Assembly (NCBI GenBank): GCA_017303635.1
Contig: JAFLCG010000026.1
Span: 1-53,341 of the forward strand
DNA from: Anaerolineae bacterium
GTDB taxonomy: Bacteria > Chloroflexota > Anaerolineae > Aggregatilineales > Phototrophicaceae
Length of the DNA stretch: 53,341 nucleotides
Reading direction: 5' to 3'
In this document: one piece after another, positions 42,924-49,850 of the stretch
Layout: the number at the start of each line of letters is the position of its first letter
Position numbering within the stretch: position 1 is the stretch's first letter
Made by a program: the position numbers and the translations under genes
The notes under the pieces: model-generated
What the model saw: the letters and a program-made list of their open reading frames with translations, nothing else
What the model was told of the DNA's origin: nothing
Database searches by the model: none

Positions 42924-44846
42924 ATGGCCGCACAGATCACAATGGGAGAGCAGCAGCAAGCCTTTTACGGTCTGCTGCGCGGATGGGATCGGCGGTTACG
43001 CCTGACTCGGCTGTTCCTGCTGCTGCCGCGCGCGTTCTGGCCGGGCTTGTTGGTGGGAATCGTATTGGCCGTTGTCTCCCGTCTGCGACCGTTTCTCCTC
43101 ACCGAGCAGATTCTCCTGATCACCGGCATCGCGCTGGGTCTGGGTATGCTCGGTCTGGCGCTGGCTGTTTGGTTCTGGCCGGAACCGACGATCAAGGCTG
43201 CGCGGCGTTTTGATCTGCTGCTGGGCCTTAACGAGCGCGTTTCGACCGCTTTGGAACTACTCGAGGGTCGCATTCACGCCAATGACGAGTTGATGAGTTT
43301 GCAGGTGGCCGATGCTCTGCAACAGGCGCGGACGGCGCGACCAGCGGAGGTGCTGCCCTTTGCCACTCGATGGCGAGAGTGGGGAGTGGGGCTGCTACTG
43401 GCGGTGATCCTGGCAGCGCTCCTGTTGCTACCAAACCCTCAGGCCGAGTCGGTTGTGGCTGCGGATGAGCAATCGGCAGCAGTTGAGGCCGCAGCAGACG
43501 AAATCGATCAGATCATTCAGGAAGTCGCGGCTGACCCGGTGCTGGACGATGCACAGCGGGAAAGCCTGCTGGAAACGCTCCAGACCACCAGCGCAGCCTT
43601 GAATGAGGAGAACATTTCCCCGGAAGAAGCCTTTGCGGCCCTCTCTGATACCGAGTCGGCCTTGCAGGAACAGGCGCAGCAGTTCGAGCAGGCGGCGATG
43701 AGCCAACAAGATGCTCAAAATGCGGCCAACCAGACCCTGCAGCAAATGCAGCAGTTAGGGATGGCGACTGACCCGACCTCGCTTTCGGAAACACTCGAGT
43801 CGCTGGCGGAAGGTATCCCCACACTAGACCAGCAGGGCCAGCAGCAGTCGATCCCCTTGCTTCAGCAAGCTGCCGATCAACTTAGCCAGAGCGATGCAGC
43901 TACTTCACAAGCTCTACAATCGGCTGCGGATGCGCTTCAACAGGGGAATCCGACCCAGGCCCAGCAGAACCTCCAGCAAGGGGCACAGACGGCCCAGAGC
44001 GCCCAGCAGACGGCGCAGAACCAGCAGGCAACCGGGCAGCAGTTAGGCCAGCAGGCCCAGCAAGTCCAGCAGGCGGCTCAGCAATTGAGCGAGTCCGGGC
44101 AGCAGGGGCAAAACCAACAGCAGCAGGGGCAACAAGGTCAGCAGAGCCAGAACCAACAACAAGGCCAACAGGGACAAGATCAGCAACAGCAAGGGCAACA
44201 AGGCCAACCTGGTCAGGAGGGTCAACCCCAGGCGGCCGGTGATCAACAGCAAGGTCAGAGTGGTCAGCCCCAACCCGGTCAGCAGGGTCAAGAAGGTCAG
44301 CAAGGCCAGGACGGACAAACCGGTCAACAGGGCCAGCAAGGACAACAGGGGCAGGGCGGTCAACAGCCTGGACAACCGCAGCAATCGGATGAAAGCGGGC
44401 AGGGTCAAGGCGGTCAGCAAAGCGAGCAACCCGGTGAAGGTCCATCTTCGGAAGGGGGTGGAGCTGGTGCAGGTGATGCACCAGGCGGCGCAGGCACTGA
44501 CCAGGGGAGTGGCGCTCAGGCTGGGAACGTCCCCCAGAATAATAATCCTGATGGGCAGGGTGAAGGGCAGTACGACCCAGTCTACGCTCCGCAGCGGATT
44601 GGGGGGCAGGGCGAGGAGAATATCGTCCTGGAACCGGACGCCAGCGGCGTGCCTGTCACCGAGGGTGAGTTCTCCCAGAATCCAACGGGACAGACGACGG
44701 TTCCCTACGATCAGGTTTACCAGGATTACAGCGATGCCGCCAATCGGGCATTGGAAAGTGATTATATCCCTCTTGGCCTGCGCGATGTGGTGCGGGATTA
44801 CTTCTCCGCATTGGAGCCAGGACAGGGGAATGGAAACGGTCCATAG
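42924..44846 (+). CDS. Gln/Gly-rich membrane protein, DUF4175-like
   Basis: A 640-residue protein. Two membrane helices (about 36-60 and 65-88) are followed by a further one at about 148-170. Next is a long extracytoplasmic part, coiled-coil-like and Gln-rich from about 185 on. From about 320 to 515 the sequence is almost only Gln, Gly, Pro and Ser, with GQQGQ-type repeats. The last 90 residues are a conserved-looking tail (YDPVYAPQRIGG, then VPYDQVYQDYSDAANRALES). Similar DUF4175 proteins occur beside MoxR-DUF58-VWA genes. ATG 42924 follows AAGGGA. Its exact job is unknown. Confidence 0.82.
   Translation: MAAQITMGEQQQAFYGLLRGWDRRLRLTRLFLLLPRAFWPGLLVGIVLAVVSRLRPFLLTEQILLITGIALGLGMLGLALAVWFWPEPTIKAARRFDLLLGLNERVSTALELLEGRIHANDELMSLQVADALQQARTARPAEVLPFATRWREWGVGLLLAVILAALLLLPNPQAESVVAADEQSAAVEAAADEIDQIIQEVAADPVLDDAQRESLLETLQTTSAALNEENISPEEAFAALSDTESALQEQAQQFEQAAMSQQDAQNAANQTLQQMQQLGMATDPTSLSETLESLAEGIPTLDQQGQQQSIPLLQQAADQLSQSDAATSQALQSAADALQQGNPTQAQQNLQQGAQTAQSAQQTAQNQQATGQQLGQQAQQVQQAAQQLSESGQQGQNQQQQGQQGQQSQNQQQGQQGQDQQQQGQQGQPGQEGQPQAAGDQQQGQSGQPQPGQQGQEGQQGQDGQTGQQGQQGQQGQGGQQPGQPQQSDESGQGQGGQQSEQPGEGPSSEGGGAGAGDAPGGAGTDQGSGAQAGNVPQNNNPDGQGEGQYDPVYAPQRIGGQGEENIVLEPDASGVPVTEGEFSQNPTGQTTVPYDQVYQDYSDAANRALESDYIPLGLRDVVRDYFSALEPGQGNGNGP
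43990..44440 (+). repeat. Gln/Gly-rich low-complexity coding repeat
   Basis: The DNA is an irregular series of CAG/CAA/GGT/GGC codons giving GQQGQ-type units. It lies within the DUF4175-like gene. Long antisense frames across it are by-products of the repeat. Confidence 0.85.
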
Positions 44847-44910
44847 TCGCAAGCAGCAAATTGCAATAAGTCGGTAGGGATGCCCAAAAGAGCGTCTGAT
44901 AATCGGGTAG

Positions 44911-44930
44911 GGGTGCACTGCCGTGCGCCC
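44911..44930. repeat. Short hairpin between the Gln-rich gene and moxR
   Basis: GGGTGCAC (44911-44918) pairs with GTGCGCCC (44923-44930) across TGCC, one G-U pair. ATCGGG (44902-44907) and CCCGAT (44928-44933) could extend it in an alternative pairing. The flank GTAGGGGTGC resembles interspersed repeats common in this phylum. Confidence 0.6.
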
Positions 44931-44955
44931 GATATAACAGGTGAGGGAAAAGAGC

Positions 44956-45945
44956 ATGGCTGCCACCGCAGAGATCAACATCGAACAATTTAGTAAGCTG
45001 GCGCGGACGATTGAAGCTGAAATCGGGCGGGTGATTGTTGGACAGCGCGACGTGGTGCGCGGTGTGTTGATCTGCGTCATCGCTGGTCGTCATGCCTTGC
45101 TCGAAGGCGTGCCCGGCCTGGGCAAGACCATGCTCATCCGCACGCTGGCTGATGTGCTGGATTTGAAGTTTAGCCGTATCCAGTTCACGCCGGATTTGAT
45201 GCCTGCGGACATTACCGGGACGGACATCCTCGAAGAAACGGAGGATGGCAAGCGTATCAAACAGTTCCAGCAGGGGCCGATCTTCGCCAATCTGGTGCTG
45301 GCGGATGAAATCAACCGTGCTACACCCAAGACGCAATCTGCCCTGCTTGAAGCAATGCAGGAGCAGACTGTCACCGTTGCCAACCGCAGCTACCAGCTGG
45401 AAGCACCCTTCTTCGTGCTGGCGACGCAGAACCCGCTGGAGATGGAAGGCACTTATCCGCTGCCGGAAGCCCAGCTAGATCGGTTCCTGTTCAAGATCAA
45501 CGTGAAATTCCCGACGGCGGCTGAACTGGTTACCGTGCTGGAGCGCACGACCGGGGCGGATGCTCCGACGGCCAAGAAAACGGCCAATGGCGCAGAAGTG
45601 ATTGAGATGGGGAAACTGGCGCTGAATACCCCGGTGCCGACCCATGTGAACGAATATGTGGCTCGGTTGATCGTTGCCACCCACCCGGAAGATGCGACTG
45701 CACCGGAACGCGTCAAGCAATTTGTGCGTTATGGGGCCAGCCCGCGCGGGGCACAGGCGCTCATCCTGGGTGCGAAGATCAATGCATTGCTGGAAGGGCG
45801 CTTTAATGTCTCCTTTGAAGATGTGCAGGCAGTAGCTCCAGCGGCATTGCGGCATCGCATCCTGCTCAATTTTGAGGGCTTGGCGGAGGGGATCAGCACG
45901 GATGATGTGGTCGCAGATTTGCTGAAGGCTATCCAAAAGAATTGA
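44956..45945 (+). CDS. MoxR-family AAA+ ATPase
   Basis: A 329-residue MoxR ATPase. The start region ARTIEAEIGRVIVGQRDVVRGVL is typical, Walker A is GVPGLGKT (51-58) and Walker B LVLADEINRATPKTQSALLEAMQE. The sensor-1 region is FFVLATQNPLEMEGTYPLPEAQLDRF, and the GASPRGAQ motif and lid domain follow. MoxR proteins act with VWA proteins as chaperones that mature or insert cofactors into client proteins; here the partners are DUF58 and two VWA proteins downstream. ATG 44956 follows GAGGGAAAAGAG. Confidence 0.96.
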   Translation: MAATAEINIEQFSKLARTIEAEIGRVIVGQRDVVRGVLICVIAGRHALLEGVPGLGKTMLIRTLADVLDLKFSRIQFTPDLMPADITGTDILEETEDGKRIKQFQQGPIFANLVLADEINRATPKTQSALLEAMQEQTVTVANRSYQLEAPFFVLATQNPLEMEGTYPLPEAQLDRFLFKINVKFPTAAELVTVLERTTGADAPTAKKTANGAEVIEMGKLALNTPVPTHVNEYVARLIVATHPEDATAPERVKQFVRYGASPRGAQALILGAKINALLEGRFNVSFEDVQAVAPAALRHRILLNFEGLAEGISTDDVVADLLKAIQKN

Positions 45946-45971
45946 ACCGCCAAGACGCAAAGAACGCCAAA
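45946..45971. repeat. Purine-rich CGCCAAGACGC-type spacer motif
   Basis: Three imperfect units (ACCGCCAAG, ACGCAAAGA, ACGCCAAAT) follow the moxR stop codon directly. Similar sequences recur between genes of many environmental bacteria. Its role is unknown. Confidence 0.5.
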
Positions 45972-45984
45972 TGAGGATTGAAGC

Positions 45985-46446
45985 GTGAATATTACCTTAC
46001 GAGAGATCGACCGGGATAACTATCGTGCTATTGGTAAGCTCAAGGTGTCACCGGAGCAAGAGCATTTTGTCGCCAGTAATCCGTGGTCGCTGGCGCAGTC
46101 CAAATACGAACCTGATCTGACTCCTCTGGGGGTGTATGATGGCGAAACTCCGGTTGGATTTGTGATGTACCGGGATGAGGATTACGGCATCATGGGCCGG
46201 GCCTGGTCAATCTGGCGCTTAATGATCGATCACACCCAGCAGGGGCATGGTTACGGACGTGCCGCCATGGAGATTTTGCTCACGCGGCTGCGCGCAGAAT
46301 CGACCACACATACCGGCATCTTCATCAGCTTTGTGCCGGAAAATATTGCGGCCCGGAATCTGTACAGCAGTCTCGGTTTTGATGATACCGGGTTGATTGA
46401 AGATGGCGAAGTGGTCTACCGGCTCGCTCTGACAAAGACTCGCTGA
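45985..46446 (+). CDS. GNAT-family N-acetyltransferase
   Basis: A 153-residue acetyltransferase. The acetyl-CoA loop is QQGHGYGRAAMEIL and the C-terminal motif is ENIAARNLYSSLGFDDTGL. The opening LREIDRDNYRAIGKLKV resembles the spermine/spermidine and diamine acetyltransferases, but the substrate is unknown. The start is GTG 45985 with GAGG upstream. The stop TGA overlaps the ATG of the DUF58 gene (ATGA), so the two are translationally coupled, unusual for a GNAT in this type of locus. Confidence 0.92.
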   Translation: MNITLREIDRDNYRAIGKLKVSPEQEHFVASNPWSLAQSKYEPDLTPLGVYDGETPVGFVMYRDEDYGIMGRAWSIWRLMIDHTQQGHGYGRAAMEILLTRLRAESTTHTGIFISFVPENIAARNLYSSLGFDDTGLIEDGEVVYRLALTKTR

Positions 46447-47345
46447 TGACTGACGATAAACTCTTTGACGAGAAGACTCGGCGCAAACTTGACCAGTTGA
46501 TGTTGGTGGCGACGCGCGTCCGGGCGGGGGCGATGAAAGGCGAGCGCCGGTCGATCAAACGCGGTACGAGCATCGAATTCGCTGATTACCGGAACTACGT
46601 GCGGGGCGATGACCTGCGCCGTCTGGACTGGAACATCTACGCCCGACTGGAAAAGCCCTTCATCAAGCTGCTGGAAGATGAAGAAGACCTGGCGGTCCAC
46701 CTGCTGCTGGATAGCTCCCGCAGTATGGATTGGCCTGGCGACGGCGAACGCGACCAGCATAAGTTTTTCTATGGGCAGCGGTTGATGGCGGGCCTGGCGA
46801 CGATTGCGATGGGCTCGAATGACCGTCTGACCCTGGCGACGCTCAACGATTCACGTCAGGCAGGCTTTGGGCCGGTGCGTGGGCGTGGTCATAGCCTGGG
46901 CGTGCTGCGCTATGTGAGTGCGCTCAAGCCGGATGGTACCGCTGACCTGAACACAACTTTGCGCGATTATGCCCTGCGTGCCGGGCGACCGGGCCTGTGC
47001 TTCCTCATCAGTGATTTGCTGGCCCCGGCGGGCTTCATGGAAGGTTTGTCGGTCTTGCAGGGCAAGGGCTATGAGGTTGCTATCCTGCATCTGCTGGCGC
47101 GGGACGAGGTCGAGCCACCGATGGGCGGCGATCTCCGCCTGATCGACATTGAGACGAACCAGCCGCAGGAGGTCAGCATCGACGGTGGGATGCGCGACCT
47201 GTATATGAAGCGGCTCACCGAATGGCAGGACTCGATCCGCACCGATTGCCTTCGCCGGGGTGTGCATTACGTCCCGGTCATCACCGATACGCCGTGGGAA
47301 AAGATCATCCTATATAACCTGCGGCGACTGGGGACAGTGAAGTAG
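46446..47345 (+). CDS. DUF58 (VWA-like) protein
   Basis: A 299-residue DUF58 protein. DUF58 modules are the VWA-like partners of MoxR ATPases. The signature ADYRNYVRGDDLRRLDWNIYARLEKPFIKLLEDEEDL is followed by a MIDAS-like DSSRSMDW motif, which keeps the metal-binding DxSxS. A C-terminal half with LCFLISDLLAPAGFMEGL completes it. It has no membrane helix and so acts in the cytoplasm. Start and GNAT stop overlap (ATGA). The next reading frame downstream is the AT-rich HEPN-like gene. Confidence 0.94.
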   Translation: MTDDKLFDEKTRRKLDQLMLVATRVRAGAMKGERRSIKRGTSIEFADYRNYVRGDDLRRLDWNIYARLEKPFIKLLEDEEDLAVHLLLDSSRSMDWPGDGERDQHKFFYGQRLMAGLATIAMGSNDRLTLATLNDSRQAGFGPVRGRGHSLGVLRYVSALKPDGTADLNTTLRDYALRAGRPGLCFLISDLLAPAGFMEGLSVLQGKGYEVAILHLLARDEVEPPMGGDLRLIDIETNQPQEVSIDGGMRDLYMKRLTEWQDSIRTDCLRRGVHYVPVITDTPWEKIILYNLRRLGTVK

Positions 47346-47354
47346 GGAAAACTG

Positions 47355-47924
47355 ATGACCACAATATCTTCGACTATCCAGAGATATATTTATCCTCATG
47401 CATATTTCACTAACGGTGCTTTCGTCTGTCTACAACAAGCACGACAGACTGAAGAAGGACGGTTTTACAATCTTCTCTCAACAATGTTGTTTTCTGCGTT
47501 TGCTCTTGAGTCTTTTTTGAATTTGGTTGGAATTAAGCAACTGCCTGAAACATGGAATGAAATTGAAGCAAAGCTTGGACCTGACCAAAAGTTGAAACTT
47601 CTAGCTGAGCTAAAACCATTCAACTATGACATGAGTCGGCGCCCGTTTCAAAGCTTTGCAGAGATTTTTGGTTTTCGAAACACTGTTGTACACGCGAAAC
47701 CTGAAATGAAAATAGTCAGAGATTCAGATAAGCCTCCAGAGTCTAAACTACTTGACAGGATTGATTTGGAGAGGGCTAGTCGCTTCTATGATGATTCAAC
47801 AAGAGTCATTGAGTACATTTACTTGCACTATGAGGATGTTTTGCCGCATTTTGGTATACCAGAGATTCAAGTCACACATAATAGCTTGGCTCCACTAGAG
47901 GTTGTGATGGGAGACTCTGAGTAG
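47355..47924 (+). CDS. HEPN-like protein (R-x4-H motif), AT-rich insertion in the operon
   Basis: A 189-residue, mostly helical protein. Its helix FYNLLSTMLFSAFALESFLN (about 37-56) and the motif FRNTVVHAK match HEPN domains, whose R-x4-6-H pair (here Arg108 and His113) is the RNase active site in many toxins and defence proteins. Other HEPN members lack nuclease activity and only bind nucleotides. The gene is visibly less GC-rich than its neighbours: 21 of 60 bases in 47461-47520, against 39 of 60 in 47101-47160 of DUF58. It starts nine bases after DUF58 and ends three bases before the BatA-like gene, so it is in the operon. Its origin is probably horizontal. Confidence 0.72.
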   Translation: MTTISSTIQRYIYPHAYFTNGAFVCLQQARQTEEGRFYNLLSTMLFSAFALESFLNLVGIKQLPETWNEIEAKLGPDQKLKLLAELKPFNYDMSRRPFQSFAEIFGFRNTVVHAKPEMKIVRDSDKPPESKLLDRIDLERASRFYDDSTRVIEYIYLHYEDVLPHFGIPEIQVTHNSLAPLEVVMGDSE

Positions 47925-47927
47925 CAT

Positions 47928-49844
47928 ATGTCTTTCCTAACCCCCCTCGCTTTCATCGCTGCGTTGCTGGCGATCCCGATTCTGCTGCTGTACATGCTGC
48001 GGTTGCGGCGGCGCGAGGTGCTGGTCTCCAGTAACTTCCTGTGGGCGCAGGTGGTGCGCGATACTGAAGCCAACACGCCCTGGCAGAAGCTGCGGCGCAA
48101 TATCCTCCTGTTTCTGCAACTGCTGATTCTGGCGGCGCTGGTGTTCGCGCTGGCGCGACCCTTCATTACGGTGCCGACCGTCAGCCGGGGGCAGATCGAA
48201 CTGCTGCTGGATGCCTCCGCCAGCATGAACGCAGTCGATCAACCCGGTGGCGTTTCTCGCTTTGAGACAGCTCGGCAGCAGGCGCTGGGTATTGTGGATA
48301 CGATGGGCGCAGGAGACCTGATGACCGTCATCCGGGTGAGCGATGTGCCGGAGGTGCTGCTTGGCGCGACTGCCGACCCGGTGCTTTTGCGGGAGGCGAT
48401 CAATGGTGCGCAGGCTGGAACTGCTGAGGCGGATTGGACGGCTGCTTTAACGCTGGCGGCTGCTGACGCGACTGGCGCAGCCGACGTGAGTATGGTCATC
48501 ATCAGTGACGGGGGATTAGGGGAGGCCAGCGGCTTACCCGGGGTTCCTGGCAACCTGCGCTATGTGCCGGTGGGTCAGGCCAGTGATAATCTGGCGATTA
48601 GTGCCCTGTCGACCCGTGCTCGTCCTGGTCAACAGACCGAGTTGTTCGCGCAGATCACCAATTATGGCAGCGAGGATACTGAAGTTATCTTTGATCTGCG
48701 AGTGGATGGCGAGTTGTTCGTGGCAGAGCGTTATACCGTCCCTGCCGGACAAAACCTGCCGATAGTTTCGAGCCGATTGCCAGTCAATTTCACTGCTTTG
48801 CAGGCAGGTTTAACGCTGCCTGCTGCCTCCACTGCCCGCGACTATCTGGCAGAGGATAATACCGCCTGGGCTGTTTCCAGCGGGGCCAGCGACCGTCGGG
48901 CGCTGGTGATGAGCGCCCAGCCCAACCGCTTTCTCGATCAAGTTCTGCGCAGTTTGCCCGGTGTGCAGTATACGCAGGGTGATGTGACTCAAGGTTTGCC
49001 CAACCAGGATTATGATCTGTATATCCTGGATGGTTGGCTGCCGGCCACACTTCCCACTGGCGATTTGTTGGTCATCAATCCGCCGGGGAGTTCACTGTTA
49101 TTCACATTGACCGGTGAGAGTGAGGACACGGCCTCGCCGACGGTGCTACAAAATGACCCACGCATGACCTTCGTTGATTTTGCCGATGTCAGTGTGCTGC
49201 GTTTCAAGACCTTTGCCGGGGTGGAGTGGGCTGATCCCTTGATTGTGGCAGCTGGGGGACCGCTGCTGCTGGCCGGTGAGGTGGATGGACGGCAGGTGGC
49301 GCTGCTCACCTTTGCGCTGACCGAGTCTGATCTGCCATTGCAGATTACGTGGCCGATTTTGATCGCCAACCTGCTCAACTGGTATGCACCACCCGCGGTG
49401 ATTTCTGCGCTGGATGGCATCCAGGTCGGTGGTTCATTGAGTTTGCGCCCGCCACTGGATTCGACCGAGATACGCATCACTCGACCGGATGGCAGTATCC
49501 GCACCCTGTCGGTTGACCGGCAGACACTTGCTTTTGCTGATACCGACCTGGCGGGCATTTACACGGTTGAGGTGCTGCGCGGCGATGAGGTCAGTCAACG
49601 GGCTGGCTTTGCGGTCAATCTCTTTTCCCCGGTCGAGAGTACGATTACTCCGCAGGCGTCGATTAGCCTGAGCGGGGTGGAGATTACCCCGGCGCTGCGC
49701 GATGAGGTCGGTCAGCGTGAGTTCTGGCCGTGGGCGGCGCTGGCTGCCATTCTGATTCTGCTCATTGAGTGGTACGTCTATCAACGCCGGGTGCAGGCGC
49801 GGACGGTCTTCCAGCCCGTCCTGCGTCGGCGTAGTGTGGGGTAA
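47928..49844 (+). CDS. BatA-like VWA membrane protein
   Basis: A 638-residue protein. An N-terminal BatA-type membrane region (helices about 5-24 and 58-77) precedes a VWA domain with the metal site Asp95-x-Ser97-x-Ser99 (LLLDASASMN). The middle 350 residues are beta-rich and extracytoplasmic. A third helix at about 600-620 (FWPWAALAAILILLIEWYVY) ends in a basic tail. BatA-like proteins work with MoxR and DUF58. It starts three bases after the HEPN-like stop and six bases separate it from the next gene. Confidence 0.88.
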   Translation: MSFLTPLAFIAALLAIPILLLYMLRLRRREVLVSSNFLWAQVVRDTEANTPWQKLRRNILLFLQLLILAALVFALARPFITVPTVSRGQIELLLDASASMNAVDQPGGVSRFETARQQALGIVDTMGAGDLMTVIRVSDVPEVLLGATADPVLLREAINGAQAGTAEADWTAALTLAAADATGAADVSMVIISDGGLGEASGLPGVPGNLRYVPVGQASDNLAISALSTRARPGQQTELFAQITNYGSEDTEVIFDLRVDGELFVAERYTVPAGQNLPIVSSRLPVNFTALQAGLTLPAASTARDYLAEDNTAWAVSSGASDRRALVMSAQPNRFLDQVLRSLPGVQYTQGDVTQGLPNQDYDLYILDGWLPATLPTGDLLVINPPGSSLLFTLTGESEDTASPTVLQNDPRMTFVDFADVSVLRFKTFAGVEWADPLIVAAGGPLLLAGEVDGRQVALLTFALTESDLPLQITWPILIANLLNWYAPPAVISALDGIQVGGSLSLRPPLDSTEIRITRPDGSIRTLSVDRQTLAFADTDLAGIYTVEVLRGDEVSQRAGFAVNLFSPVESTITPQASISLSGVEITPALRDEVGQREFWPWAALAAILILLIEWYVYQRRVQARTVFQPVLRRRSVG

Positions 49845-49850
49845 TTCTGT

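Noticed and set aside
43990..44440. Second repeat that might look like a CRISPR array or tandem regulatory repeat
   Set aside because: It is in frame and encodes a Gln/Gly low-complexity protein region.
44043..45080. A 345-codon Leu-rich open frame on the minus strand
   Set aside because: It mirrors the Gln/Gly-rich repeat of the plus-strand gene; its composition is an artefact of the repeat and it also spans the moxR start.
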